Below the pieces are notes generated by a model. The model was not told the DNA's origin. It did not search any database and was given only the letters and a program-made list of their open reading frames with translations. DNA of 64,000 bases from Melastoma dodecandrum (Eukaryota; Streptophyta; Magnoliopsida; Myrtales; Melastomataceae): positions 111,333 to 175,332 of the forward strand of contig JARUPY010000515.1 of the NCBI GenBank assembly GCA_029817715.1, in the 5' to 3' direction. Numbering within the stretch: position 1 is the first letter of the stretch; every line of letters begins with the position of its first letter. Positions 38,107 to 48,580 of this stretch are shown here, one piece after another. Made by a program: the position numbers and the translations under genes.

Positions 38107-39899
38107 GTGCGGAGGACTCCCGAACGCCCCTTCACCTTGACGGTCAGGCGAGAGAACGAATTGACGGATGCGTAGAGGCCGAAGAAACGCTCGAGAACGC
38201 TGGCCATGAGGAAGACGTTGCTGCCGGAGAAATGGCTCTCGTCGAAGGTGAGCTCGACGTCGACGCCCTTGCTGAAGGCGATCTGGTTCTGGCCGCGCAC
38301 GCGGGCCGAGCCGAGCTTCGCCGAGACCGAGACGATGCTGTCGATCAGGGCGCGGGTCTCGGCGGAATCGCCGATGTCGTAGAGCGTCAGGATTTCCCGG
38401 ATGGCGCGCGCGTCGGACGCCTGGACCAGGGACAGGTGATTCAGGGTCAGGTGCGAGATCAGCCGCCAGCGCCCCGCCGTGCCGAACAGCGATCGACGCG
38501 CGGCGGTCGGCGGCATGAGGCATCGCAGTCCCGCCACCATGGGCGACGGCTTGACCAGAGTCATGGTCGGATGGCCTCCCCCGAAGGGCAGGCGCTCGGG
38601 CAGGTCGCGGTTCATGCACAGGGTGTCGACGGACAGGATGTCGTCCGGCACGGCCTTGGGGTCGAAGGCCGAATCGACCAGGGACAGGAAGACCTCGCTG
38701 CCCGCGAGGCCCGCCGGCGCCGCCCTGCGGTTCGCCAGCCACCAGGCCTCCTCCGCCGCGTCGCCGTCTGTCGCCGAGATCCCGTGATGCAGCCCGTAGA
38801 AGGGCAGGATCTCCCGCCGCGGGTTTTCCGCGCCGCTGAGCACGACGCGTTCGATGCTGTAGACCTCCAGGGCCGCGCCCCGCCGGCTGTCGGGCACGAC
38901 GCGATATTCGGACCTGCGGTGGTCGGCGCGGATCGGCTCCGCGGCCTGCGGGAAAAGGTTGACGACCGGCGTGCAGCCGAGCGCGAAGGCCTCGGCCGTC
39001 ACGGCCCGCTCGATCTGAGGGATCGAGCGCTTCGTGTAGATGAAGACGTCGAGCCCCGCGGTCGCGCGCGGCAACAGGTCGGGATCCGGCAGCAGCAGGT
39101 CCACGAACAGGAACTTCTCCGGGAAGACGAAGAATTCCGTCAACAGGCGAAAGCCGAGATGGGCGCTGGCGGGATAGTCGAGAAGGCCTTCCGCCGTCTC
39201 GAACCCCACCGCCCGCAGGGCCGAGGCGTCGAGGACGACGGGCTCGGGATCGGTCGGGCCGTCCGCGAAGGCGAGCGCCACCGTGTCGTTGAGCAGGAGC
39301 TCGTAGAGGGCATAGACCAGGGACGGCTGCCCCCGGAGGTGCAGGCGCAGGCTCCGCGGGGCGATGCGCTGGAAGGGGATATCGGGCTGTGTGGCGACGA
39401 GCCCCAGGCGCAGGCAGGCGACGGCGCTGCCGGCGACCGACACGGCCGGGGCCAGGAAGGGGCGGCTGCTCAGCAGCGCGGTCCGGATCGCCAGCGGATG
39501 GAGCTCCACCGGGTAGGTGGTGCGGAAGCGGCAGGTCTCGCCGTCCACCGGCTCCGTGTCGAGGACGGTCCCGGCCGGCACGTGATGCGGCCCGGCGAGT
39601 TCCGCCGCCGGCAGCATCTGCACGATGGTCATCGACGGGACAGGGCGCTGGTAGTGCGGATAGAGCACGCCGATCAGCGCGTCGACGAGTTCGGGGAAAT
39701 CGTCGTCCAGCTTCTGCCGCACGCGCGCGGTGAGGAAGGCGAAGCTCTCGATCAGCCGTCCGACATTCGGGTCCTCGATCGCGTCCGCCGACATGCGCAG
39801 GCGACCGGCGATGCGCGGATGTTCGGTGGCGAAATCCGCGGCGGCCCGCCGGATGTTCAGCAGCTCGCGATTGTAATGCGCCAGGAAGTCGTCGGACAT
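38070..39899 (-). CDS. tssF: T6SS baseplate subunit TssF
   Basis: A 609-residue protein of the VasA/TssF family. It begins SDDFLAHYNRELLNIRRAAADFATEHPRIAGRL and continues DPNVGRLIESFAFLTARVRQKLDDDFPELVDALIGVLYPHYQRPVPSM, the most conserved stretch of the family. It ends VNSFSRLTVKVKGRSGVLRTWPARAG. It pairs two-to-one with TssG in the baseplate. The frame is intact. The start ATG lies 8 bases after the tssE stop and the end overlaps tssG. Confidence 0.94.
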   Translation of the reverse strand: MSDDFLAHYNRELLNIRRAAADFATEHPRIAGRLRMSADAIEDPNVGRLIESFAFLTARVRQKLDDDFPELVDALIGVLYPHYQRPVPSMTIVQMLPAAELAGPHHVPAGTVLDTEPVDGETCRFRTTYPVELHPLAIRTALLSSRPFLAPAVSVAGSAVACLRLGLVATQPDIPFQRIAPRSLRLHLRGQPSLVYALYELLLNDTVALAFADGPTDPEPVVLDASALRAVGFETAEGLLDYPASAHLGFRLLTEFFVFPEKFLFVDLLLPDPDLLPRATAGLDVFIYTKRSIPQIERAVTAEAFALGCTPVVNLFPQAAEPIRADHRRSEYRVVPDSRRGAALEVYSIERVVLSGAENPRREILPFYGLHHGISATDGDAAEEAWWLANRRAAPAGLAGSEVFLSLVDSAFDPKAVPDDILSVDTLCMNRDLPERLPFGGGHPTMTLVKPSPMVAGLRCLMPPTAARRSLFGTAGRWRLISHLTLNHLSLVQASDARAIREILTLYDIGDSAETRALIDSIVSVSAKLGSARVRGQNQIAFSKGVDVELTFDESHFSGSNVFLMASVLERFFGLYASVNSFSRLTVKVKGRSGVLRTWPARAGERVLL

Positions 39900-39907
39900 G
39901 GAGGGCG

Positions 39908-40388
39908 TCAGGTCCCCTCGATGGGGCTGTCCGTGATGGACAGGTTCCGCGTCGCGGCATCGAGCAGGGTGTCGTAGACGATCGGTTCGTCCCCGAGATC
40001 GGTGAGGAGGGTCGCCCGGATGCGGAACCGGAGGGAGCGGTCGATCTCGTCGCCCACCGGGCCCATCTCGACGACGAGGTTTTTTGAGGCGCGGCTCGAA
40101 CCGGCGGATCAGCGCCTCGAACTGGGCCCGGAACAGGTCGCGCTGGGCGTCGTCGGCCATCGGCCGCGTCTGCAGGTCGGGCATGCCGTAGGTCAGGAGC
40201 GACGCCTGCAGCTCGGTCAGGTGGCCCGGCGCAGACTGGTGGCGCGGGCGGGTGTTGAACAGCATCTCGAGGTCGCGCCGCACGCTGTCGCGGACGGCTT
40301 GCGCGGAATGATCGACGCGCTCCTCCCCGCCGACGAGGCAATCGAGGAGGGGGAGGCGGAAAGACGCCTGAGGCCGGATCGGTGCCAT
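39908..40388 (-). CDS. tssE: T6SS baseplate gp25-like subunit TssE, frameshifted
   Basis: About 160 residues of the gp25/lysozyme-like family. The N-terminal part (FRLPLLDCLVGGEE; DLEMLFNTRP; LTYGMPDL) is in one frame. From the A6 run at 40081-40086 the frame is lost, and the conserved C-terminal part (fitting gp25: IDRSLRFRIRATL) continues in the next frame to a stop at 39908. One extra A explains it. An ATG at 40388 is used; an in-frame GTG at 40403 is an alternative. TssE joins the sheath to the baseplate. Probably a sequencing error, since neighbouring baseplate genes are intact. Confidence 0.85.
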
Positions 40389-40518
40389 GGGAGAGTCGAT
40401 CACCGCGAAGGTTCGGCGGGAAACCTACCGCGGATCGCCCGATTCGTCGAACGAGGAGCGCCGGCGATGGCGGCCGCGGCCTGCAGCATGGCGCCGCGTT
40501 CCGGCAGGATGGGCAGCG

Positions 40519-42069
40519 TCATCGCAGCAGGCCATGGAGTTCTGTGTAGAGCCGCAGCGAGGCCAACAGCGAATCGACCTGGAAATGCGGTTTCAGCTGC
40601 ATGATGCAGGCGAAGGTCCCCGGCTTGCCGGTCGCCTCCGTGACGGAGACCTGCGCGCCGTTGAGCGGGAAGCGGGCCTTGAGCTCCTCGCTCGCGTCCG
40701 CGTTGCCGATGATGTACTGCCGGACCCATTTGTTCAGCCGCTGCTCGAGCTCGGCGCCGGACGTGTAGGCCCCTACGCTGTCCCTCGCCATGACCTTGAG
40801 GTAATGGGCGAAGCGGCTGACGCAGAGGATGTACTGCAACATCGCCGAGAGCTTCTCGTTGGCATTGGCCGCCTCGGTCCGGCCGCCCGCGACGAGATGG
40901 GCGGAGGGCGGGGACAGGAAGGCGGCATAGGGCAGCATATGACAGGGGCTGAGGGCGGTCAGGCCGACCTCCTCGAGCAGCTTCTGTTTGCGATCGGTCA
41001 GTTCCACCCGCAGGGGACGGCGGAACGCGATCGCCTCGCCGGTCGAATAGGCCGGCGCCGGCAGGGCGGTCACGAGGCCGAAGTCGTCGACGTCCTGGCG
41101 GGTCCCCCGCATCTCGGCGAACCAGCCCGAACTCTTGAAGGTGCGGATGATGTTGGCGCCGAGCGCGTAGGCGGCGTTCCCCCACAGCCAGTCGCCGGCC
41201 GCCATGCCCTCGCTGCCCTCGCGGAAGGGAAAGGGTTCGCGCCGCGCGCCGTCGTCGGCGAAGGGGCGGCGCAGCAGGATCCGCGGGAAGGCGACGCCGA
41301 GGAAGCGGCTGTCGCCGCGCCTCTGCATCTCGCGCCAGCGCGCATATTGTTGCGCCCGGAAGGGGCGCTGGACGTCCTGGGCGTAGGCGAGAGCGGCCTC
41401 GTCCTCGACGCCGAGCAGCTCCGCGCTGGCGCCGAGGATGCAGGGCGCGAAGGCCGCCGCCGCGATGGAGGACAGCATGGACAGGGTCGAGATGTCGTCG
41501 AACCGGAACGGGTCCCCCGCGCGCCGGCGGTGCCGGACCTCGACGTCGCAGATGAGCAGACCGTAGGGCCGCCCGCCGGGCGTGCCGAATTCGTCGCTGT
41601 AGATGCGCTCGAAGAGGACGGACTGGTCGAATTCCGAGGCGCGGTTGAGGTCGCGGGCGATCTCGCTCCACGTCACCGGCAGCACGCGCACCTGCACGCG
41701 CTCGTCGTTGCCGGCGGCGTCGAGCAGCAGCAGGAGGCCGCGCCAGGAGGCTTCGAGCGCCTGGAACGTGGGATGATGGAGGATGGCGTCGACCTGCTCG
41801 GCGAGGAGCAGGTCGAGCGCCGCGATGTCGCGATCGCAGGCGGATCGCAGGGCATCCCTGTCCCGGCAGAGCGCCGGGGCGCGCCGGCCAAACCAGCGCG
41901 CCATGAGGGACGCGGGGTCGTCGTCGCGCAGGAAAGCCTCGAGGCTCGCCGTCGCCTCCCCGCGCCCGAGCGCCGCCTCCACCACGGTGCTGCCGAGCGG
42001 CCGGACCGGCTCGGCGCCGCGCGGTCCCCCACCGGGGGAGCCGCCATCGTCGACGAAGCCGGTCCGCAC
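40519..42069 (-). CDS. Second T6SS sheath large-subunit-like protein (TssC40-type)
   Basis: A 516-residue VipB/TssC-family protein: ILHHPTFQALEASWRGLLLLLD, ASEFDQSVLFERIYSDEFGTPGG, ARWREMQRRGDSRFLGVAFPRILLR and YILCVSRFAHYLKVMARD. It is clearly homologous to the preceding TssC but divergent, like TssC40 beside TssC41 in Agrobacterium. Its exact role is uncertain; it may act in assembly or at the sheath end rather than as a main sheath subunit. The GTG at 42069 is the best start, 15 bases after the tssC stop. Confidence 0.88.
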   Translation of the reverse strand: MRTGFVDDGGSPGGGPRGAEPVRPLGSTVVEAALGRGEATASLEAFLRDDDPASLMARWFGRRAPALCRDRDALRSACDRDIAALDLLLAEQVDAILHHPTFQALEASWRGLLLLLDAAGNDERVQVRVLPVTWSEIARDLNRASEFDQSVLFERIYSDEFGTPGGRPYGLLICDVEVRHRRRAGDPFRFDDISTLSMLSSIAAAAFAPCILGASAELLGVEDEAALAYAQDVQRPFRAQQYARWREMQRRGDSRFLGVAFPRILLRRPFADDGARREPFPFREGSEGMAAGDWLWGNAAYALGANIIRTFKSSGWFAEMRGTRQDVDDFGLVTALPAPAYSTGEAIAFRRPLRVELTDRKQKLLEEVGLTALSPCHMLPYAAFLSPPSAHLVAGGRTEAANANEKLSAMLQYILCVSRFAHYLKVMARDSVGAYTSGAELEQRLNKWVRQYIIGNADASEELKARFPLNGAQVSVTEATGKPGTFACIMQLKPHFQVDSLLASLRLYTELHGLLR

Positions 42070-42083
42070 CGTCCCGCGGTCCG

Positions 42084-43574
42084 TCAGCTCGCCGCCGGGA
42101 TGCGCGCCACGAGGCGCAGCGAGGTGGTGAGTTCCTCCATCTGCAGCCAGGGCCGCAGATAGGCCACCGCGTTGTACGAGCCGGGCGCGCCCGGCACTTC
42201 CTTGACGGTGACCTTGGCTTCGGCGAGCGGATACCGGGCCTTCATTTCCTGGCCGGCGGCGGCATTGCCGTTGACGTAGTTCTTGATCCAGCGGTTGAGC
42301 CAGTTCTCGGCGTCGGAGGCCTCCAGGAAGGAGCCCACCTTGTCGCGGCCCATCACCTTCAGGTAATGCGCGATGCGGCTCGTCGCCATGATGTAGGGCA
42401 ACCGCGCCGAGATCGCCGCATTGGCGGTCGCGTCGGGGCTGTCGTACTTCTTGGGCTTCTGGGCCGTCTGGGCGCCGAAGAACACGGCGTAATCCGTCTT
42501 CTTGTAGTGGCACAGCGGCAGGAAGCCGAGCTTCGACAGTTCGGCTTCGCGGCGGTCCGTGATGCCGATCTCGGTCGGGCACTGCTGGTCCATGTCGCCG
42601 TCGTCGCTGGTGAAGGTGAAGCTCGGCAGACCCTCCACCTTGCCGCCGCCTTCGGCCCCGCGGATCGCCGTGCACCAGCCGGTCTGGGCGAAGGCGTCGG
42701 TGAGGCGGGTGCCGAGCGCGAAGGCCGCGTTCATCCAGGTGAACTTGTCGCCCGTCATGGCCGTCGTCTCACCCTGGGCGTTAACCGGCGCTTCCTCGAA
42801 GTCGAAGGCCTCGACCTGGGTGCCGGACGAGCCGTAGGGCATGCGGGCGAGGACGCGCGGCATGGTCAGCGTCACGAAGCGGCTGTCCTCCGACTCGCGG
42901 AACGACTTCCACTTGATGTAGGCCGGCGTCTCGAAGATCTTCTCGAGGTCGCGCGGCTTCGAGAGCTCGTTGAAGCTTTCGAGGCCGAACATGCTCGGCG
43001 CGGTGGCGGCGATGAAGGGCGCGAAGGCGGCCGCGGCCACGTTCGACATGCCCGTCAGCGTCTCCATGTCCTCGATGCCGGTGCCGAATTCATAGTTGCC
43101 GATGAGCGTGCTGTAGGGCTCGCCGCCGGAGGTGCCGAACTCGGTCTCGTAGATCTTCTTGAAGATCTGGCTCTGGTCGAACTCGACGGCCTTCGAGAGG
43201 TCCTTGTGCAGGTCCTTCTTCGACACGTTGAGGAGGCGGATCTTCAGCGTCGCGCTCGTCTCGGAGTTCTTGACGAGGTACTGCGCGCCGCGCCAGCTGC
43301 CCTCGAGCTGCTGGAAATCGGGGTGATGCATGATCGCCGAAAGCTGCTTCGAGATCTTGGCATCGATGGCCGCGATGGCCTTGCTGACGGTGAGCGCCAG
43401 GTTCCGGTCGTATTTGACGGTGCCGTTCAGCGCTTCCGTCGTGAGGTTGCGCAGGAGGTCCTGGACCTCGTCGGCCTCCGTGTTGCGCGTCACGCTGCTC
43501 GCCTGGTCGAGCAGGCTCACGCTGCCGGTGGCGGCCTCGGCCCCGGTGGCCGACTTGAGTTGCGGATCGCTCAC
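42084..43574 (-). CDS. tssC: T6SS contractile sheath large subunit TssC (VipB)
   Basis: A 496-residue protein. Family blocks are complete: [80 protein letters not shown], and the C-terminal [23 protein letters not shown]. TssB and TssC form the contractile sheath that ClpV disassembles. The start overlaps the tssB stop (ATGA), showing co-translation. Confidence 0.96.
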   Translation of the reverse strand: MSDPQLKSATGAEAATGSVSLLDQASSVTRNTEADEVQDLLRNLTTEALNGTVKYDRNLALTVSKAIAAIDAKISKQLSAIMHHPDFQQLEGSWRGAQYLVKNSETSATLKIRLLNVSKKDLHKDLSKAVEFDQSQIFKKIYETEFGTSGGEPYSTLIGNYEFGTGIEDMETLTGMSNVAAAAFAPFIAATAPSMFGLESFNELSKPRDLEKIFETPAYIKWKSFRESEDSRFVTLTMPRVLARMPYGSSGTQVEAFDFEEAPVNAQGETTAMTGDKFTWMNAAFALGTRLTDAFAQTGWCTAIRGAEGGGKVEGLPSFTFTSDDGDMDQQCPTEIGITDRREAELSKLGFLPLCHYKKTDYAVFFGAQTAQKPKKYDSPDATANAAISARLPYIMATSRIAHYLKVMGRDKVGSFLEASDAENWLNRWIKNYVNGNAAAGQEMKARYPLAEAKVTVKEVPGAPGSYNAVAYLRPWLQMEELTTSLRLVARIPAAS

Positions 43575-44080
43575 GCCTTGTCTCCTTCGGTGCCGAGCTG
43601 GCCGGCGAGGGCCTGGATCTGGTCGGTATTCTTGAGGATGTCCTCGAGCAGGGTCTCGAGCTGTTCGGAGCGGTCGACCTTGGTCATGAGGTCGCGGAGC
43701 TTGTTGCGGGCCTCGAGCAGCTTGCGCAGCGGCTCCACCTGCTCCACCAGGGCGGCCGGCTCGAAGTCCTCCATCGACTTGAACTTCAGGTCGACGGCGA
43801 TCTCGGTGCCGTCGTCGGACAGGGTGTTGTCGACGCGGAACTGCAGGCCCGGCTTCATGCGGTTGAGCACGTCGTCGAAATTGTCGCGGTCCGCCTGGAC
43901 GAACTTGCGGTCGCGCAGCGGGCGCAGCGGCTCATAGGACTTGCCGGAGAAGTCGCCCATCACGCCGACGATGAAGGGCAGCTCGCGGCGGACCGCCGCG
44001 CCTTCGGTCTCGACGTCGTAGGTGATGTGGACGCGGGGCTTGCGCACCCTGTTCAGTTTCTGTTGTACGCTTTCAGCCAT
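43571..44080 (-). CDS. tssB: T6SS contractile sheath small subunit TssB (VipA)
   Basis: A 169-residue VipA-family protein: [41 protein letters not shown], the conserved N-terminal block, then [22 protein letters not shown] and a C-terminal helix [21 protein letters not shown]. It forms heterodimers with TssC. The start ATG lies 23 bases after the tssA stop and is followed by the overlapping tssC. Confidence 0.96.
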   Translation of the reverse strand: MAESVQQKLNRVRKPRVHITYDVETEGAAVRRELPFIVGVMGDFSGKSYEPLRPLRDRKFVQADRDNFDDVLNRMKPGLQFRVDNTLSDDGTEIAVDLKFKSMEDFEPAALVEQVEPLRKLLEARNKLRDLMTKVDRSEQLETLLEDILKNTDQIQALAGQLGTEGDKA

Positions 44081-44103
44081 GTCGATCTCCGTTGGGATGA
44101 GGA

Positions 44104-45340
44104 CTACCAGCCGTCCGACGATTTCGGCTTCGGCTGAACGGGGGCGGGCGCGGGCTCCGGCGTCGCGGCGGCGACGGGGGGCAGGACGATCGCGCCGGGA
44201 GGCGGCGGGTTTTCCTGCCGGATGCCTGCCGCGAGCAGGAAGCGGCTGGTGTTTGACCGCGTCGAGGGTCAGTTCCTTGAGAAGGTCGGGCAGGCTCATC
44301 CGGGCCCGCCGCACGGCTTCTTCGAGCGTGTAGGAGATCGGCGCCTGGGGCTCCGTCTTCCGGAAATATTCCGCGAGGTCCAGAACCGCGCGGAGCGCGT
44401 CCTCGCGGGACAGGATCTGCCCAACCCCCACCGGCACGCCGGGCACGACGGCGACGCCCGCGCCCGCCGCGGTGGCCGGCGCGTTGCCGGCCCCGGCGTC
44501 ACTCGCCACGGGCGCCGCCGCGGCGGCCGCGGAGGGCTTGGGGATCGAGGCGAGCTTCTCGGCCCCGAAGAAGCGGATCGAGCCCGCGACGCGGTCGAGC
44601 AGTTCCTGCAGCGCGCTCGTCGGCGGCGCGTCGTAGCCGGCAGCCTCGTCGAAGGTCGAGGTCATGTCCTTGAGAGCCGCGATCGACTCGTCGATGGTCG
44701 CCAGCGTCGACTGCAGATCGGTGGCGGGCGTCGCCGCCAGGCTCTCGCGGAAGGTCTCGACCGACGGCGTCCCGGCCGCCAGGCGCGCCGCCTTGCGGGC
44801 GGGGTCGGTGAGCTTGTCGGCTTCCAGCATCTGGTCGTAGGTCCAGAGCGAGAAGGTCTTCTCCATCCCGACGATGGGCAGCGTCCGGATCGGTTGCGCC
44901 AGGGTCCCGGGCGCGCCGGACCCGTTGAGGCCCGTGACGGGCGCGACCCGCGTCTCCAGGCCTTCCTCGTCGGGCATGGGGTAGAGGTCGTCCCAGAAAG
45001 CCTTGGCCAGCCCCGTCAGGAGGCGCAGGCCGTCGCGCAGGCCGGCGAAGCCCTCGATACGGACCAGGGCCTCGGTCATCCAGGCCGCGATCTCGAGGTC
45101 CTTGGCGTCCTTCGCCAGGAGCTTCTGGCCGGCATCGAGGACGATGCTCCATGACTCCGACACCGGCGCATCGGGATCGACGTTGGCGCGTTCGAAGGCA
45201 CGGGCGCTCGCGCGGGCGTCCTTCACGCGGAAATAGGGCGAGGTCGGCGAGGTGTTCTCGCGCGGGTCGCGGCCGGTCGGCTTGTCGCCCGCGATGGGCG
45301 CCAGCAGGCTGTCGAGGTCGATCGTGGCCGGCGCGCTCAT
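44104..45340 (-). CDS. tssA: T6SS protein TssA (ImpA-type), frameshift near the C-terminus
   Basis: About 412 residues. The ImpA N-terminal domain is present: [21 protein letters not shown], then [65 protein letters not shown]. An Ala/Pro-rich linker leads to a C-terminal domain ([40 protein letters not shown]). Near 44250 the frame changes by one base; the remaining 45 or so residues in the next frame ([13 protein letters not shown]... to a TAG at 44104) fit a natural end. TssA recruits baseplate and sheath. The start overlaps the preceding gene by ATGA. Confidence 0.86.
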
Positions 45341-45948
45341 GCCGCCGCTCCCGCAGGGGCCCGGGCCGGCGCGCGACCGTCGCCGCCGTTGCCGATGTCG
45401 ATCCCCTGGAAGAGGGCCTCGCGCAGGTGGCGCGCCGACAGCTTGGGATCGGCGGCCGCGACGGAGAGGAGGATGGAGGCCGCCACGCTGGTGGGCGACA
45501 GCTTGGGGTCGGGCAAGGCCTCGGGGAGATCGGGGGGCGTCATCGACCCCGACGACCAGAAGGCGCCGAGCGCCGCATAGGCCCCGGGCGTGCTGGACTT
45601 CACGGATTCCGCGGCCGCCAGGCAGGCGAAGCGCTTCTCCTCGTCGGGCTCGTAGACCCAGGCCTGCGCGGCCTCGTGGCAGGGATCGGCCTCGTGATCC
45701 GCGACCAGGGCCGCGCCCGCCATGACGGCCCACCACACGCCTTCCCGCGCCGGCAGCGCGAAGGCCAGGAACCGCACCGCATCGGCGCCGAGGCCGGCGT
45801 CGTCGAGCAGCGCCAGGAAGCCCTGGGGCGACAGCGCGGGCGTGAGGAACGCCGTCGCCTCCGCCGACAGGTCCACGCGGGCGCAGACCTCGGCCGCGGT
45901 GGCGGCCCGGATCTTCCGGATGGGATGGAGCTGGATGTCCGTGCTCAA
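45337..45948 (-). CDS. Unrecognised T6SS-associated protein between vgrG and tssA
   Basis: A 203-residue soluble, acidic, alanine-rich protein without a signal peptide or membrane helix. It has a central [18 protein letters not shown] and a [20 protein letters not shown] segment, then [28 protein letters not shown]. Homologues in this position occur in other alphaproteobacterial T6SS loci, but I do not recognise a characterised family. The TTG start overlaps the vgrG stop and the end overlaps the tssA start, so it is co-translated between them. It could be a VgrG/effector adaptor or an assembly factor; neither can be shown here. Confidence 0.72.
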   Translation of the reverse strand: MSTDIQLHPIRKIRAATAAEVCARVDLSAEATAFLTPALSPQGFLALLDDAGLGADAVRFLAFALPAREGVWWAVMAGAALVADHEADPCHEAAQAWVYEPDEEKRFACLAAAESVKSSTPGAYAALGAFWSSGSMTPPDLPEALPDPKLSPTSVAASILLSVAAADPKLSARHLREALFQGIDIGNGGDGRAPARAPAGAAA

Positions 45949-48020
45949 TTGATCTTCACCAGGCTGCCGTTGAGCTGGGCGATCCCATCGGCCTTGAGGT
46001 TGAGGAGGAGACCCGAGATCTCGGCCTTGGCGTCGGCGGTCGCCGTCACCAGCGGCCCCTTGATGGTGACCCCCTGCGGGGCGATCTCGATCGAGCTCGA
46101 CCCGCATTTGAGCGTGATACCCTGCAGGGCCTCGATGGTGACCGAGCCCGCCGTGCATTTCTGCGACAGATTGCCGGCATCGAGCGCGATCGTGGCGTTG
46201 CCGGCCGTGAGCGAGATCGAGAGATTGCCGCCGGTGAGCTTCAAGGAATCGTCGCCCTTCGTCAATTCCACGGAGCGATTGCCTTGCGTCACCGTCAAGG
46301 AAGCGTTGCCCTGGCTGATCGTCTCGCTGAGGTTGCCCTTGGACAGCGTGTAGCTGTCCGATCCCTCGCTGATCGTGGTGCTGCGGTCGTTCTTGATGGT
46401 GCGCGTCTGGTCGTGGCCGACGGTCAACGTGTCGTCGTTCTCGACTTCGCGGGTGAAGTCCTTCTGGGCGTGCAGCAGGACCATCTCGCTGTCCTTCGTA
46501 TCGTCGAAGGAGAGCTCGCTGAAGGTTTCCGTCGACCCCTGCTTGCTGGATCGCGTGCGCAGGCCGCTCTTGTTGAGCTGCCCGGGCAGCGTGAAGGGCG
46601 GCGCGTTGGCGCCGTTGTAGAGCACGCCGGTGACGACGGGCTGGTCGGGGTCGCCGTCGAGAAAGCTGACCACCACCTCCATGCCGATGCGCGGGATGAA
46701 CTGCATGCCCCAGGCGTTGCCGGCCCAGGACTGCGCGACGCGGATGAAGCAGGAGCTGTTCTCGTCCTTCGTGCCGAGCCGGTCCCAGTTGAACTGGACG
46801 CGGATGCGCCCGTACTTGTCCGTATAGACTTCGGCATCCGAGGGTCCCACCACGAGTGCCGTCTGGGGCCCGGGGGCGAGGCGCTTGGCCGTGGCGCGGC
46901 GGGGGCGGAACGGGCGCGAGGCCGGGATGGCGGTGAACGCTGCGCGATAGCTCGGCTTCAGCTCGTCCGACTTGTGCCGGATGTAATAGGAGGGATCGCG
47001 CGCCGCATGCGACACGGCCGTGATCACGAAGCTCTGGCCGTCGAGCCCGTCCCCGCCCGACAGGAGGGAGACGTCGCCGTGTCCCGTGGTCTTCAACGTG
47101 AAGGTCTGGCCCGGCGTCAGTTCGGGCGCGGACGAGACCCCGCTCAGGACTTCGACGTCCCGTTCAGCGGCATCGACCGAGGCGTCGGCGAGGCTGGTCT
47201 GCTGGTCGGCGACGGCCGGACCCTGGCCGTAGCGGAACTGCTCCCAGCCCGACAGGGACGTGACATTGAGGCTCGTCGACTTGGTGCCGTCGATCGGGGA
47301 AGCCGGCGCCGTGAAGTCGAACTGGCGCGACGTCCATTTCATGTCGATCAGCTCCCGGCGGAGCTGCAGGTCCTGGACGAGGCCGACGCCCGCGCCCGGG
47401 TCCCGGCCCGGGGTCGACGTCAGGGTGGCGGCGCTGCAGGCCGTGTATTTGGTCTCGCTGTCGGAGACCACCAGCGTATGCTTGCCGGCCGCGTGTTCGA
47501 AGAAATAGAACCAGCCCTCCTCCTCGAAGAGCCTGGACAGGAAGGCGAGGTCCGTCTCGCCGAACTGGACGCAATAGTCCCGCTTGGCCTTCGCGCCGAC
47601 GATGTCGAAGCGGTAATCCGTGATGGACCGTGCCGACAGGAGCGTGGTGGCGATGTCCTGCACCGTCTGTTCCTGGAAGATGCGGTAGTTCGACGAGTGC
47701 CGCATCACGGCGATCGTCGGCTCGAGCCGGAAGCGCAGCCGCCGGTAGCCGTCCCGGTAGAGCTCCGCCGCCGCGAAGGCCGTGACGATGCCGTGGATCG
47801 CCCGCGTGGCCGTGCCGAAGCGCGACACCGACAGGGTGACGCCGGTGCCGAGCAGGTCCGAGGGCTGCACGGCCTGGGCCGCCAGGGCCGAGACCTCGAA
47901 GCGGAACGGCGCGGACAGGCCCTCGTCGCCGTCGAACCCGTCGGCGAGGAGCACGTCCTCGCCGAGGGCCGAAGCGACGTTGAACCAGCGACCTGCCTGT
48001 TTCAGAACCGTGTCCGACAT
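45945..48020 (-). CDS. tssI: T6SS spike protein VgrG (TssI)
   Basis: A 691-residue VgrG. The gp27-like part includes [43 protein letters not shown]; the gp5-like OB fold has [20 protein letters not shown] and [44 protein letters not shown]. From about residue 545 a beta-helical needle consists of short repeats ([38 protein letters not shown] and so on). The last residues add no toxin domain, so any effector binds non-covalently through PAAR or an adaptor. It lies 36 bases after hcp. Confidence 0.96.
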   Translation of the reverse strand: MSDTVLKQAGRWFNVASALGEDVLLADGFDGDEGLSAPFRFEVSALAAQAVQPSDLLGTGVTLSVSRFGTATRAIHGIVTAFAAAELYRDGYRRLRFRLEPTIAVMRHSSNYRIFQEQTVQDIATTLLSARSITDYRFDIVGAKAKRDYCVQFGETDLAFLSRLFEEEGWFYFFEHAAGKHTLVVSDSETKYTACSAATLTSTPGRDPGAGVGLVQDLQLRRELIDMKWTSRQFDFTAPASPIDGTKSTSLNVTSLSGWEQFRYGQGPAVADQQTSLADASVDAAERDVEVLSGVSSAPELTPGQTFTLKTTGHGDVSLLSGGDGLDGQSFVITAVSHAARDPSYYIRHKSDELKPSYRAAFTAIPASRPFRPRRATAKRLAPGPQTALVVGPSDAEVYTDKYGRIRVQFNWDRLGTKDENSSCFIRVAQSWAGNAWGMQFIPRIGMEVVVSFLDGDPDQPVVTGVLYNGANAPPFTLPGQLNKSGLRTRSSKQGSTETFSELSFDDTKDSEMVLLHAQKDFTREVENDDTLTVGHDQTRTIKNDRSTTISEGSDSYTLSKGNLSETISQGNASLTVTQGNRSVELTKGDDSLKLTGGNLSISLTAGNATIALDAGNLSQKCTAGSVTIEALQGITLKCGSSSIEIAPQGVTIKGPLVTATADAKAEISGLLLNLKADGIAQLNGSLVKIN

Positions 48021-48056
48021 CGTGCGCGCGTGGTCCTGGTCAGGGCTGGCGGGGGA

Positions 48057-48533
48057 TCAGACCTTGTTCGACAACGCGAGATCCCAGCCCACGCCGTCCG
48101 GCGTGCCGTCCGCGTTGGTGGCATCGCCGAGCGTGACCGAGGAGCTGATCTTGGTGAAGTTGATGCTGAAGCTCTCGGAAGGGCGGTCGCCGCCGGAGGA
48201 CAGGCTGTAACCGCTGATCATCGAGTTGGTGAGGGTATATTCGAGGAACTTCTCCTCGGCGCCCTGCGCCGTGCGGGTGATGGTGATCACCGCCGTGACG
48301 CCCTTGCCGAGCAGGGCCTCCTGGAACAGCCCGTTCGACGACTTGTCGAAGTCCTTCGAGCAGGACACCTCGCTGATGGAGGCGACCGAGGATTCGCGGT
48401 TGGTCCCCTGCCCCGTGGGGCTCGCGATCGCGCGACCGACGCCCAACTGCAGCGAGCTCAGGATGATCTGCTTCTCGAAGCCCTTCGTCGTGGCGCCGCC
48501 TTCGATAGAACCATACTTCAGATAGATGGCCAT
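48057..48533 (-). CDS. hcp: T6SS inner tube protein Hcp (TssD)
   Basis: A 158-residue Hcp: MAIYLKYGSIEGGATTKGFEKQIILSSLQLGVGR, then the conserved SSVASISEVSCSKDFDKSSNGLFQEAL and FLEYTLTNSMISGYSLSSGG. Hcp hexamers form the tube propelled by the sheath and can carry small effectors. An AGAGGAAAG ribosome-binding site immediately precedes the ATG, in keeping with high expression. The gene lies 47 bases after clpV. Confidence 0.97.
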   Translation of the reverse strand: MAIYLKYGSIEGGATTKGFEKQIILSSLQLGVGRAIASPTGQGTNRESSVASISEVSCSKDFDKSSNGLFQEALLGKGVTAVITITRTAQGAEEKFLEYTLTNSMISGYSLSSGGDRPSESFSINFTKISSSVTLGDATNADGTPDGVGWDLALSNKV

Positions 48534-48580
48534 TCTTTCCTCTCACTTGTCGATCGAACACGGATGGGGTCGGCCCCGCG

